From: CAZRDB01 sp964598695
GTDB taxonomy: Bacteria > Armatimonadota > Zipacnadia > UBA1398
Assembly (NCBI GenBank): GCA_964598695.1
Contig: CAZRDB010000081.1
Span: 1 to 19,884 of the forward strand
DNA length: 19,884 nucleotides
Direction: 5' to 3'
A program made the position numbers and the translations under genes. Positions within the stretch are counted from its first letter, which is position 1. Every line of letters starts with the position of its first letter. Positions 5,296 to 13,693 of this stretch are shown one piece after another. The notes under the pieces are model-generated. The model made no database searches. It worked only from the letters and a program-made list of their open reading frames with translations, and was not told where the DNA came from.

Positions 5296-8277
5296 CTAGA
5301 TCGGCGGCGGCGGCGCCGCTCCCGCGGGCTGCACCACGCCCTCGATCAGCCAACGGACGAGACCCATGAGAAGCTCCGACTCATCGCGTGACAGCCGGTT
5401 CTTCTCCTCGAGACCCTCGAAGCCGAAGCCGATCCCGCACAGGACGACCCGTCCGGCGCCGTACTGGGCGGCGACCGCCGTGTACGTCTCGGGCGCATCC
5501 TGCGGGTCGTCCACGAGCAGACCGATCCCTGCCGTATTCGTCCGCACGAGCGCGTGGTCCTCGTTCTCGGTCGGCAGCGTGGGCGCGGGGTTCAGGAACG
5601 CCGCCGCCGGGTGGTTCCGGTCGGAGACGCGGACGGCGGCGCAGCGCGAGCGGTCGTTCTCCTCGACGTAGGCCACGGTGGGGAACAGCAGGGGCATTCC
5701 CCGGTGGCCGACGGCGTTGTGCAGCAGGAGCAACCGCCCGCCCTGGAGCACCCACTGATCGAGGGTGTCGCGCACCTGCTCGGTGAACGCGCGCGGATCA
5801 GAGGGGTCCTGGATCACCAGGAGGTCCACCTCGTCGAGATCGCGGGCGTCCAGGTTGGCGAGGGCACGGATCTCCTTCTCGCCCTTCAGCTCACCCCGGA
5901 ACGTGTCGGAGATCGCCTCCACTCCGCGGCCGCCCTGGTAGAGCGCGACGTCGAGCCGGCTCGCCTGCTTCACGGCGTTGAGCGCCGTCTTCGTCTCCTC
6001 GGGCGTCAGCACGCGAAAGACGGGGCCACCCCGCACGATCGGGCTCTCGGCGCCGTCGGCCGCCACGATCCGCCCCTCGAGGAACACCCGCCACAGCCCG
6101 GGCGGGAGGTCGGCGGTCGCCTCGGCGGCGCCGTCCTCCACGGCGAGGCTGCCGACATCGCGGCGCGCCTCCTGCTCGAGCGAGCGCGCGACCATCGCGA
6201 GGTTGCCCGACGTGCCCGGGGGCCACTCGAGACGGAACCGCGCCGGCTGGTCGGCCGCGTACGCGTGCGGCGCGATCGCCGGGAAAGGCTCGGGGTCGAA
6301 CGAGACCCGCAGCGGCCACCGGTAGGCCGGCTCGGCCGGCTGCCGGAAGGCCCCGAGGCCGAGTGCATGGGCCAAGTCCCCGCTCCGGCCGAGCTGGTAG
6401 GCGTAGTAGGCGAGGCCGTCGACCTGCACCGCGCGCATCGACCGCAGCTCGGCGAGCGCGTCGAGCGGCTCCCCCGGTGCTCCCCGGGTCGGCCAGGGCG
6501 AGCGGGCCGGCACGAGCAGCGCCCGGCCGCGGAGATCGAGTGAGAGCGTGCGGAGCCGGGTCGCGAGTTCGGAGCCGATCTCGGTGTACAGCAGCGGAAC
6601 GAGCATGTCGATCCCGCCCTCGCCGACCCACAGCTCGGGATCCTGGCCGACCGAGCGCTTCGCGTTCTTGCCCGGCCCGAAACAGGTTGCCGCCACCACG
6701 ACCCCGGGTCGCGCCTCGCGAGCCGCAGCCGCCAGCCGCCGGAGGCTCGTCGCGATCTGCTCGGCCCGGAACCGCTCGTAGGCGAGCTGCTGCTGGCCGC
6801 CGAGCGGAGGCCAATTGGCCGCCATCGCGGGATCGAACGCCCGGAACGCCTCGCGGCAGGCTGGGCAGTAGCAGTAGTTGGGGCTCGGGTACCGGAGGAA
6901 GTCGAGGACGACGCCCTCGACCGGGTACCGCGTGACCAGCTCGCGGATCGCCGCCTCCTCGGCGAGCAGGTTCTGCTCGTGGGTGGGGCAGAGGTAGTCG
7001 GCCGTCTCGCCCGTGCCGGCCACGGCCAGTCGACCCTCGACGCGCAGGGCCGTCCGCTCCTCCTCCGTGAGCTGGGCGCAGTAGAAGCACGCCCGCCACG
7101 CGAAGACCCCGGGAGCGCTCTCGCCGCGCGCCAGCGCCGAGCACGATGCGCCGAAGAGATCGGGCTGGCCCGACTTGCCCGCGACGGCCTCGCTCGGGTA
7201 CAGCGGGTTCATCGCATCGCCGGCGTACAGGAAGACCGTGTTGAAGCCACCGCCCGCGAGCCCCTCGGCCAGGGCGCCAGCGCGCCCGGGCGGCGGCGGC
7301 GAGGCGAAGACGGCACGGACCTCGGAGGCGCCGCCCGTCTCGGCCGCGTAGATCGCCTCCCGCAGCAACTCGAGCGAGGCGACCGCGTCGGCGACCAGCT
7401 CGGCCACGGGCGCGGTCTCGACCGCGCCCTGCAGCCGGCGGTACGACTCCAGCGCCGTATCGAGAAGTCGACGGGCCGCCTCCGTGCCCTGGGTCGAGAC
7501 GTATGCCTGCACCGTGCCCAGGCTCTTGAAGGGGCCAACCGTTCCGAAGTCGCCGACGACCGCCCGGACGGCCTCGCGCGCGAGGGGCTCGTCGAGCGCG
7601 GCAATGGCCGCCAGCAGAAGCTGCTTGAGGCCCCTGCGGTCGGCGCCGTCCGGGGTGATCCCGAGCGCCACGACGCTCCGGCTGCGCCACAGCGCGACGC
7701 GGTCCGTCTTGGCGCCCTCGGCCGTCGCGTACCAGCCACACGCGGCGCCCTCGCTCCCCTTCAGCTCCGAGAACCGGTCCGGGTACTGGAGCCAGCCCTC
7801 GGGCCCGCCCGGCAGACCGCCCTCCCCGCACGCAACCGCCGCGACCTCGGGCGGCGCCTCGGCGGGCGTCGTGTAGTCGATGCCGAGCGCGGCGGCGATC
7901 TCGGTCCCGGGGAAGCCGAGACAGATCGCCTTGCCGCCCGCGCCGAGGAAGGCCTCGAGCCGCGCGACGTCGTCCTTCGACGGGCTGCCGGGCAGGAGGA
8001 TCACGATGCCCGGGTGGGGCGCTTCGGGCTTCGGGTAGGAGCCCGGCGCGAAGCCCACGTGCAGCGCCGACAGGCTCTCCTCGACGATCCGCGTCGCCCC
8101 GGCGTAGGCGCTGCGCTCGTCGCGGGCGCCGATCACCCCGACCGACTCCGGCCGCGGTGGGGGAGGCGTCTGGGCGAGGCACGCGCCGCCCAGGAGCAGG
8201 CCGCAGAGAGCCAACGCTCCCGACAGCCGCGGGGCGATCCCGCTAGAGGATGCCCGTGTCGAGCAGGTCCTGTACAT
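5296..8277 (-). CDS. Secreted GHL10-like glycoside hydrolase with C-terminal amidotransferase-like domain
   Basis: A 993-residue exported protein. The chosen ATG (8277) overlaps kdsD by 35 bp. It gives a basic N-terminus and a hydrophobic core (about residues 18-35, LSGALALCGLLLGGACLA), so a signal peptide is visible. Domains by eye: about 40-225, an alpha/beta region with a GATase/ThuA-like look (IVILLPGSPSKDDVARLEAFL); about 330-600, a TIM-barrel of the family-10-like GHL10/hypothetical glycosidase type, marked by FNTVFLYAGD, VEGVVLDFLRYP (candidate catalytic Asp459) and the cysteine motif CYCPACREAF; about 660-760, a beta domain; about 775-985, a second flavodoxin/GATase-like domain (VDLLVIQDPSDP, LDQWVLQGGRLLLLHN). 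A role in breaking or remodelling an extracellular or envelope polysaccharide is inferred; the substrate is unknown. Alternative starts are 8340 (ATG-less, inside kdsD) or a downstream TTG. Confidence 0.8.
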   Translation of the reverse strand: MYRTCSTRASSSGIAPRLSGALALCGLLLGGACLAQTPPPPRPESVGVIGARDERSAYAGATRIVEESLSALHVGFAPGSYPKPEAPHPGIVILLPGSPSKDDVARLEAFLGAGGKAICLGFPGTEIAAALGIDYTTPAEAPPEVAAVACGEGGLPGGPEGWLQYPDRFSELKGSEGAACGWYATAEGAKTDRVALWRSRSVVALGITPDGADRRGLKQLLLAAIAALDEPLAREAVRAVVGDFGTVGPFKSLGTVQAYVSTQGTEAARRLLDTALESYRRLQGAVETAPVAELVADAVASLELLREAIYAAETGGASEVRAVFASPPPPGRAGALAEGLAGGGFNTVFLYAGDAMNPLYPSEAVAGKSGQPDLFGASCSALARGESAPGVFAWRACFYCAQLTEEERTALRVEGRLAVAGTGETADYLCPTHEQNLLAEEAAIRELVTRYPVEGVVLDFLRYPSPNYCYCPACREAFRAFDPAMAANWPPLGGQQQLAYERFRAEQIATSLRRLAAAAREARPGVVVAATCFGPGKNAKRSVGQDPELWVGEGGIDMLVPLLYTEIGSELATRLRTLSLDLRGRALLVPARSPWPTRGAPGEPLDALAELRSMRAVQVDGLAYYAYQLGRSGDLAHALGLGAFRQPAEPAYRWPLRVSFDPEPFPAIAPHAYAADQPARFRLEWPPGTSGNLAMVARSLEQEARRDVGSLAVEDGAAEATADLPPGLWRVFLEGRIVAADGAESPIVRGGPVFRVLTPEETKTALNAVKQASRLDVALYQGGRGVEAISDTFRGELKGEKEIRALANLDARDLDEVDLLVIQDPSDPRAFTEQVRDTLDQWVLQGGRLLLLHNAVGHRGMPLLFPTVAYVEENDRSRCAAVRVSDRNHPAAAFLNPAPTLPTENEDHALVRTNTAGIGLLVDDPQDAPETYTAVAAQYGAGRVVLCGIGFGFEGLEEKNRLSRDESELLMGLVRWLIEGVVQPAGAAPPPPI

Positions 8278-9208
8278 CCAGCATCCCCACCGGTCGACCG
8301 TCGGCATCCACAACGGGGAGGTTGTCCCACTTGTGCTCATGCATCATCTGCAGCGCCTCCGCGGCGAGCTGGTCGTCGCGGATCGTCGTGGCGCGCGCGT
8401 TCATCACCTCGCGGGCCTTGCGCGAGAGCACCTCCGGGTCGGCCGAGAGCCGCCGCCGGAGATCGCCATCGGTGAACAGCCCGACGAACCGGCCCGCGGG
8501 ATCGACCACCGACGCGACCCCCGCGCTGGTCGCGCGGGTCATCGTGAACAGCACGTCGACCACCGGGTCATCCTCACCGACGACCGGATTGCCCTCGCCG
8601 GTTCGCATGATGTCGCGCACCAGCGCGAGCTTGCGCCCGAGGCTGCCCCCCGGGTGGAAGCGCGCGAAGTCCTCCTTGCTGAAGCGGCGCTGCTCCATCA
8701 GCGCGATCGCGAGCGCGTCGCCCAGCGCGAGCGAGACCGTGGCCGAGGAGGTCGGCGCGAGGTCGTGCGGGTCGGCCTCGCGCTCGACGTGGCAGTTGAG
8801 CACCGCGACGGCGTGCTCGCCGAGCGGCGAGTCGGGCTTCCCCGTGAGCGCGATGACGGGGATCTGCATGAGCACGCAGTAGGGCAGCAGGGCGAGGATC
8901 TCATCGGAGGCACCGGAGTACGAGAGCGCGAGCAGCGTGTCGTCGCCGGTCATCATCCCGAAGTCGCCGTGCTGCGCCTCGGCCGGGTGGAGGAAGAACG
9001 AGGGGGTCCCGAGACTGGCGAGGGTGCCGGCGATCTTGCGCGCGATCGCGCCGGACTTCCCCACCCCGCTCGTCACGACGCGGCCGCCCCGCTCGAGGAT
9101 CACCCGGGCGGCGCGGTCGATCTGGTCGTCGAGACCCTCGGCGGCCCGCGCGATCGCGGCGCTCTCCTCGAGCAGCACCCGCCGGGCGGTCTCACGAATC
9201 GTGCTCAT
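8243..9208 (-). CDS. kdsD: Arabinose-5-phosphate isomerase (KdsD/KpsF/GutQ family)
   Basis: Converts D-ribulose 5-phosphate to D-arabinose 5-phosphate, the first step of Kdo synthesis for lipopolysaccharide or capsule, in the cytoplasm. The 321 residues have the full family layout. A SIS sugar-isomerase domain occupies about residues 40-180, with TSGVGKSG at 46-53, HPAEAQHGDFGM at 74-85, SYSGASDE at 96-103 and PTSSATVSLALGDALA at 152-167. Two CBS repeats follow, at about 200-260 (ending FTDGDLRRR) and 265-321 (LPVVDADGRPVGMLDVQDL). The ATG at 9208 shares one base with the stop of the upstream HAD gene (TGATG), indicating translational coupling. A GAGG lies upstream. The 3' end overlaps the next gene. 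Confidence 0.96.
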   Translation of the reverse strand: MSTIRETARRVLLEESAAIARAAEGLDDQIDRAARVILERGGRVVTSGVGKSGAIARKIAGTLASLGTPSFFLHPAEAQHGDFGMMTGDDTLLALSYSGASDEILALLPYCVLMQIPVIALTGKPDSPLGEHAVAVLNCHVEREADPHDLAPTSSATVSLALGDALAIALMEQRRFSKEDFARFHPGGSLGRKLALVRDIMRTGEGNPVVGEDDPVVDVLFTMTRATSAGVASVVDPAGRFVGLFTDGDLRRRLSADPEVLSRKAREVMNARATTIRDDQLAAEALQMMHEHKWDNLPVVDADGRPVGMLDVQDLLDTGIL

Positions 9209-9747
9209 CACGGTACCTCGTTTCCAGCGGCCGGCTGCGGCCCTCCCAGGCCGTGCCGGCGGAGGATCCAGCGCTCGAGTGGCCGGATCAGTTTCGTCCC
9301 CGCAAACTCGTACTCCGACAGCGGCGAGACCAGGATCGTCGCCACACCGGCACGGTTGCCCCCGAGGATGTCGGTGAACAACTGGTCGCCGACCATCGCG
9401 ACGCCCGCGGGCTCCGTGCGGCCCAGCAGGCCCAGGGCCCGTCGGAAGCCGCTGAGGCGTGGCTTGCCCGCCCAATAGACATACGGCAGCGCGAGATCGC
9501 GCGCGATCGCCTTGCAGCGGGTCGGCCGGCGCGAGTTCGACAGGATGCACACCTGCACCCCGGCCGCCTGCACGGCCGCGAGCCACGCGCGGATCTCCGG
9601 CCCGATCTCGACCGACCGCCACAGCACCACCGTGTTGTCGAGATCGAGAAGCAGACCGTCGAGGCCCCGGGCCCGGAGCCACTCGGGAGTCAGCTCCGGC
9701 GCCGAGCCCACCCAGGCGTCGGGCCTCAGCAGCGGCTTCGCGCTCAT
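9208..9747 (-). CDS. YqeG-type HAD (class IIIA) phosphatase
   Basis: A 179-residue capless HAD-superfamily phosphatase. HAD motif I is DLDNT (Asp35 nucleophile, Asp37 acid/base), motif II SNS at 70-72, the motif III lysine is Lys95 in GKPR, and motif IV is GDQLFTD (Asp121, Asp126). The order and spacing match the YqeG/phosphatidylglycerophosphate-phosphatase-like branch. The start ATG at 9747 lies 10 bp after the mltG stop, and the stop overlaps the kdsD start by one base. Family members dephosphorylate small metabolites, in some lineages phosphatidylglycerophosphate. The coupling to kdsD raises the possibility of a Kdo-pathway step (the KdsC reaction), which is inference only. Confidence 0.88.
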   Translation of the reverse strand: MSAKPLLRPDAWVGSAPELTPEWLRARGLDGLLLDLDNTVVLWRSVEIGPEIRAWLAAVQAAGVQVCILSNSRRPTRCKAIARDLALPYVYWAGKPRLSGFRRALGLLGRTEPAGVAMVGDQLFTDILGGNRAGVATILVSPLSEYEFAGTKLIRPLERWILRRHGLGGPQPAAGNEVP

Positions 9748-9757
9748 CGGGCCCGAC

Positions 9758-10810
9758 TCACCCCTTCTCCTTGGTCGCCTCGTGCTCGCCCAGGTTCTTC
9801 GAGAAGTGCTGCCGGCTCTGCCCCTCGATCGTGTGAAAGTACAGGTACTCGGTCTTCGAGGGGTGCAGGACGGCCTGGATGCACGGCTCGCCGGGGCTCG
9901 CGATCGGGCCGGGCGGGAGCCCCTCATGGAGATAGGTGTTGTAGGGCGACTCCGTCTTCACGTCGGCGTTGGTGAGGATCGGCTTCGACTTCTTGAGGAA
10001 GTACTGCACGGTCGCGCACGACTCGAGCCGCATCCCCTTCTTGAGCCGCAGCAGGAAGACCTGAGCGACCTTCGGCCGCTCGTCGGCGACCCGGGTCTCG
10101 CGCTCGACGATCGAGGCGAGGGTGACGATCTCGTGCAGCGACATCTTGCTCTTCTTGATGTCGGCTTCGTGCTTGGCGTAGACCTGCTCGAACCGCCGGA
10201 GGATCTGCTGCAGGATCTGCTCCGCCGTCGCGTCGCGGTCGACGGGGTAGGTGTCGGGGAAGAGGTAGCCCTCGAGGTCCCTCTTCGGCAGGGGAAAGCC
10301 CATCTTCGGCCAGCGCTTCGGGTCGCGGGCCAACTTCTCGAACTCGGTCGCCGTGCAGCGGCCCGTTCCCGCCGCGATCTGCGCGATCTGGGTCAGGGTG
10401 GAGCCCTCCGGGATCGTCATCTTGATCGTGGCGACCGTCCCGTGGGTCAGCTCCTCCATGATCTCGCGCCCGGTCATCGAGGGGCGCAACGTGTAGTCGC
10501 CGGCCTGGAACCGTTGGGTGTAGCCCTCGCGCGAGGCGGCCAGCACCCACAGGGTCTGGTTGCGGATGAGCCCCTTGCGCAGGAGCAGATCGCCGATCTC
10601 CTGCGCCGTCGCGCCCTTCGGCACCGAGAGGGCGACGGCCTCGCCCGTCCCGGCCGGATCGGCCGGCGCGAGCGACCGCCGCAGCGACCCCGCGGCCACG
10701 ACGGCGACGATCGCCAGGAACAGCACGCCGAGCCCCAGCCGCCGGAGCAGACGGCGCTTACGCCTCTTCCCCGGCCTCGGCACGAGCGGCTTCGTTGCGC
10801 TTTCGTGCAA
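9758..10810 (-). CDS. mltG: Endolytic murein transglycosylase MltG (YceG family)
   Basis: Cleaves nascent glycan strands in the periplasm and is thought to end their polymerisation. The 350-residue protein has a basic cytoplasmic tail (PGKRRKRRLLRR), one transmembrane helix at about 25-42, a LysM-like region at about 58-125 (VPKGATAQEIGDLLLRKGLI), and the catalytic YceG domain. Family motifs are LEGYLFPDTY at 179-188, LASIVERET at 231-239 with Glu236 as the predicted catalytic acid, and SPYNTYLHEGLPPGPIASPG at 288-307. The start is a TTG at 10810, supported by GGAGG six bases upstream. It lies inside the end of ruvX, overlapping by 53 bp. A GTG nine codons later has no visible ribosome-binding site. 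Confidence 0.95.
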   Translation of the reverse strand: MHESATKPLVPRPGKRRKRRLLRRLGLGVLFLAIVAVVAAGSLRRSLAPADPAGTGEAVALSVPKGATAQEIGDLLLRKGLIRNQTLWVLAASREGYTQRFQAGDYTLRPSMTGREIMEELTHGTVATIKMTIPEGSTLTQIAQIAAGTGRCTATEFEKLARDPKRWPKMGFPLPKRDLEGYLFPDTYPVDRDATAEQILQQILRRFEQVYAKHEADIKKSKMSLHEIVTLASIVERETRVADERPKVAQVFLLRLKKGMRLESCATVQYFLKKSKPILTNADVKTESPYNTYLHEGLPPGPIASPGEPCIQAVLHPSKTEYLYFHTIEGQSRQHFSKNLGEHEATKEKG

Positions 10811-11192
10811 GGTACGCCTCCAGCAGCACGGTGGCGGCGACCGCGTCCTTGACCTCCCGCCGCCTCTCGCGGCGGAGGCCCGACTCGATCAACACCCGCT
10901 CCGCGGTCATCGTCGTCATGCGCTCGTCGAGAAGCTCGACGCGCAGCCCCCGCGCCTCCAGCTTGGCCGCCAGCGCCCGCGCGGCCTCGGCGCTGGGGCC
11001 CTCGGTGCCGTTCATGTTGATCGGCAGGCCGACCACAACCACCTCGACGCCCAGCCCGCCCGCAGTCTTCGCGATCGCCCGGGCCGCGCCCGAACTCGGG
11101 ATCACGTCGAGCGGCGAGGCGATCCAGCCCTCCGGGTCGGTGACCGCGAGGCCGACACGCACTGTCCCAGGGTCGACTGCGAGGATCCGCAT
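10758..11192 (-). CDS. ruvX: Putative pre-16S rRNA nuclease / Holliday junction resolvase-like RuvX (YqgF)
   Basis: A 144-residue RNase H-fold nuclease of the YqgF family, which processes the 5' end of pre-16S rRNA in E. coli. Expected motifs are in order: VDPGTVRVGLAVTD at 6-19 (first metal-binding Asp7), VVVGLPINMNGTEG, LLDERMTTMTAERVL with the conserved Glu, and KDAVAATVLLEAYL with the last Asp. The start at 11192 gives the canonical MRILAVDPG N-terminus; the ribosome-binding site is weak (GGAG 13 bases upstream). A longer open frame to 11279 has no alternative start that would fit the family. It is the first gene of the ruvX-mltG-HAD-kdsD-glycosidase run. Adjacency of ruvX and mltG recurs in other bacteria. 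Confidence 0.94.
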   Translation of the reverse strand: MRILAVDPGTVRVGLAVTDPEGWIASPLDVIPSSGAARAIAKTAGGLGVEVVVVGLPINMNGTEGPSAEAARALAAKLEARGLRVELLDERMTTMTAERVLIESGLRRERRREVKDAVAATVLLEAYLARKRNEAARAEAGEEA

Positions 11193-11228
11193 TCCGTGTC
11201 CGGCTCCGGCGTCCGTTCCCCCTCGGCT

Positions 11229-11257
11229 AAGGTGCTTGCCGCCGCCTGACTTGTCAA
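11229..11257 (-). promoter_or_regulatory. Candidate promoter of the ruvX operon
   Basis: On the minus strand a perfect -35 TTGACA (11257-11252) is followed after 17 bases by CACCTT (11234-11229), a poor -10 match. Transcription would start about 30 bases before the ruvX ATG. The -35 is convincing; the -10 is not. Confidence 0.35.
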
Positions 11258-11279
11258 CCGCCCCGGCGGTCGGCACCAT
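11251..11279 (+). promoter_or_regulatory. Candidate divergent promoter of the family 2 glycosidase gene
   Basis: TTGTCA (11251-11256), 17 bases, then CACCAT (11274-11279). The -35 shares its bases with the minus-strand TTGACA of the ruvX promoter. It would give a leader of about 50 bases. Confidence 0.28.
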
Positions 11280-11335
11280 GGGGGCGCCGGACGCCCTCGG
11301 CGCTCGGCCGAGACTCCCTGGGAAGGGCGGATCCC

Positions 11336-13597
11336 ATGATCCCCTGCACGTTGCCGCTCGGCATCCTGCTCGCCGTTGCGCCCGCGACCGACTCGACCAT
11401 CCCGCGCCCGGAGCACCCGCGTCCGGATTTCTGCCGGGAGGCGTGGCTCAACCTGAACGGCTACTGGCAGTTCGAGATCGACAACGAGGGAACGGGCGAG
11501 GAGCGCGGGCTCGCCACCGGCAAGGACCTGGCCGACCGGATCCTCGTGCCCTTCTGCCCCGAGAGCAAGCTCTCAGGCATCGGCCACACCGACTTCATGA
11601 CCCGCGTGTGGTACCGCCGCACCTTCGAACTCCCCGCGACCTTGGAGGGCCGGCGCGTCCTCCTGCACTTCGGCGCCGTCGACTGGCACGCCAAGGTCTG
11701 GCTCAACGGCGTCTACCTCGGCGACCACAAAGGCGGCTACACGCCCTTCGCGCTCGAGGCCACCGGCGCACTCCGCCCCGGCGCCAATGAGCTGGTCGTC
11801 AGCGCCGAGGACGACACGCGCTCGGGCGATCAGGCGACGGGCAAGCAGAGCCAGCGGCTCGAGAGCCACGGCTGCGTCTACACGCGCACGACCGGCATCT
11901 GGCAGACCGTCTGGCTCGAGGCCGTCGGCGACACCTACGTCCGCGACATCGCCCTCAACGCCGACCCCGACACCGGCACTCTCCACTTCCAGGCCGAGGT
12001 CAACGGGCCGGGCCGCGATGTCACCCTACGGCTCCAGCTGGTCGACAAGGGCAAGGTCATCGCCGAGGCCAACGTCCCCGCCGCGGGCCGCTCGACCGTC
12101 GGCTCGCTCGCGATCGACAACCCGACCCTGTGGTGGCCCGGGGATCCCTACCTCTACGAGGTGCGGATCGCGCTCCGGCACGGCACGCGCGTCATCGACG
12201 AGGTCCAGAGCTACACCGGCTTCCGCAAGGTCCACACCGACGGCTACCGGTTCCTCATCAACCACAAGCCCATCTTCCAGCGGCTCGTGCTCGACCAGGG
12301 CTTCTACCCCGACGGCATCTACACCGCCCGGACCGACGAGGAACTCAAGCGCGATATCGAACTCTCGATCGCGGCCGGCTTCAACGGCGCCCGCCTCCAC
12401 CAGAAGGTCTTCGAGCCCCGCTTCCTCTACTGGGCCGACAAGCTCGGCTACATCGTCTGGGGCGAGTTCCCCGACTGGGGCTTCAACCGCGAGAGCGGAA
12501 CGGCCGTCGGCCAGATCCTCATCGAGTGGAAGGAGGAGGTCCGGCGCGACCGCAACCACCCCTCGATCGTCGGCTGGTGCCCGCTCAACGAGGTCTGGAG
12601 CGGCTCACTGATCCCCTTCGCCCAGCAGCTCCTCACCGTCACCCGGCTGATGGACCCGACGCGGCCGCTCCTCGACGGCAGCGGCGGCAGCCACTTCGAC
12701 CGCGAGACCGACATCTACGACTACCATGACTACGACCAGAACCCCGAGACCTTCCGCGCCCGCTTCTCGGGCTTCCTCATCACCGGCGACAACCCGCCGA
12801 CCAACTTCCGGCCGGAGGGCTCGATCGACTACACCGGCGTCCCCTACTTCGTCAGCGAGTACGGCGGCACGGCCATCGCGCTCAAGCATGACCCGGACGC
12901 CGCCTGGGGCTACGGCAACGCCGCCGGCGATGTCGAGGCCTTCGCCAACCGCTACCGCGGCCTCACCGAGGCGCTGCTCGACCATCCCCGGATGTTCGGC
13001 TTCTGCTACACCCAGCTCACCGACGTCGAGCAGGAGCAGAACGGGATCTACTACTACGACCGCACCCCGAAGTACGACGTGAAGATCGTCCACGACGTGA
13101 ACGTCCAGCCCGCCGCCTACGAGAAGGACGAGGTGCTCCCGCCCTACGCGCTCGAGACGCTCGTGCCGACCTCCGAGGAGATGCGCCAGACCTGGCGCTA
13201 CACGACCGAGACGCCGGCCGAGGGCTGGGCCGAGACCGGCTTCGACGACGCGGCATGGAGCGAGGGCCCCGGCGGCTTCGGCACCGCCGCGACCCCCGGC
13301 GCCGTCCTCGGCACCGAGTGGAGCACCCCCGACATCTGGCTCCGTCGGACCGTCTCCGGCGACCCGGGCTCGTACGCCTACGCGCTGCTCCGCGTCCACC
13401 ACGACGAGGACGTCGAGGTCTACCTCAACGGGAGCTTGGTCGCGAGCGCGCCGAACTACCAGACCGGCTACGCGCTGCTCGACATCACCGAGGCCTTCCG
13501 GGCCGCGTGGAAGCCGGGCGGCAACACGCTGGCCGTCCACTGCCGCCAAAGCGCCGGCGGCCAGTTCGTCGACGCGGGGATCGTCCTCGCGCGGTAG
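11336..13597 (+). CDS. Glycoside hydrolase family 2 enzyme with C-terminal beta-sandwich module
   Basis: A 753-residue retaining glycosidase of family 2 (beta-galactosidase/mannosidase/glucuronidase-like). The sugar-binding jelly roll spans about residues 33-195 (LNLNGYWQF; VWYRRTFELP; VWLNGVYLGDHKGGYTPF; RTTGIWQTVWLE). An immunoglobulin-like domain covers about 200-300, and a TIM barrel about 301-590. The acid/base is Glu419 in WCPLNEVW and the nucleophile Glu508 in VSEYGG. The last 150 residues (about 610-753) form a separate beta-sandwich, with W....GFDDAAW, DIWLRRTV and DVEVYLNGSLV. This resembles the accessory module common on planctomycete secreted glycosidases. Residues 1-17 are hydrophobic but lack basic residues, so export is uncertain. 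The ATG at 11336 follows GGGAAGGG. Exact substrate cannot be read from the sequence. It is transcribed away from the ruvX operon. Confidence 0.92.
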   Translation: MIPCTLPLGILLAVAPATDSTIPRPEHPRPDFCREAWLNLNGYWQFEIDNEGTGEERGLATGKDLADRILVPFCPESKLSGIGHTDFMTRVWYRRTFELPATLEGRRVLLHFGAVDWHAKVWLNGVYLGDHKGGYTPFALEATGALRPGANELVVSAEDDTRSGDQATGKQSQRLESHGCVYTRTTGIWQTVWLEAVGDTYVRDIALNADPDTGTLHFQAEVNGPGRDVTLRLQLVDKGKVIAEANVPAAGRSTVGSLAIDNPTLWWPGDPYLYEVRIALRHGTRVIDEVQSYTGFRKVHTDGYRFLINHKPIFQRLVLDQGFYPDGIYTARTDEELKRDIELSIAAGFNGARLHQKVFEPRFLYWADKLGYIVWGEFPDWGFNRESGTAVGQILIEWKEEVRRDRNHPSIVGWCPLNEVWSGSLIPFAQQLLTVTRLMDPTRPLLDGSGGSHFDRETDIYDYHDYDQNPETFRARFSGFLITGDNPPTNFRPEGSIDYTGVPYFVSEYGGTAIALKHDPDAAWGYGNAAGDVEAFANRYRGLTEALLDHPRMFGFCYTQLTDVEQEQNGIYYYDRTPKYDVKIVHDVNVQPAAYEKDEVLPPYALETLVPTSEEMRQTWRYTTETPAEGWAETGFDDAAWSEGPGGFGTAATPGAVLGTEWSTPDIWLRRTVSGDPGSYAYALLRVHHDEDVEVYLNGSLVASAPNYQTGYALLDITEAFRAAWKPGGNTLAVHCRQSAGGQFVDAGIVLAR

Positions 13598-13621
13598 CCG
13601 CGACAACGCATGCCTACGAGA

Positions 13622-13655
13622 AACGGGAGCCGGTGCGCGCGCATCGGCTCCCGTT
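13622..13655. terminator. Bidirectional terminator hairpin between glycosidase and crcB
   Basis: A perfect 11-bp stem (AACGGGAGCCG with its complement) encloses a GTGCGCGCGCAT core that can itself fold, so the hairpin may extend inward. It sits between convergent genes. The trailing T tract is short: TT on the plus strand and TTT on the minus strand. Confidence 0.7.
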
Positions 13656-13693
13656 GTGCTACCGGCGCCAGGTCGCGAACCCCGTGTGGCCCC

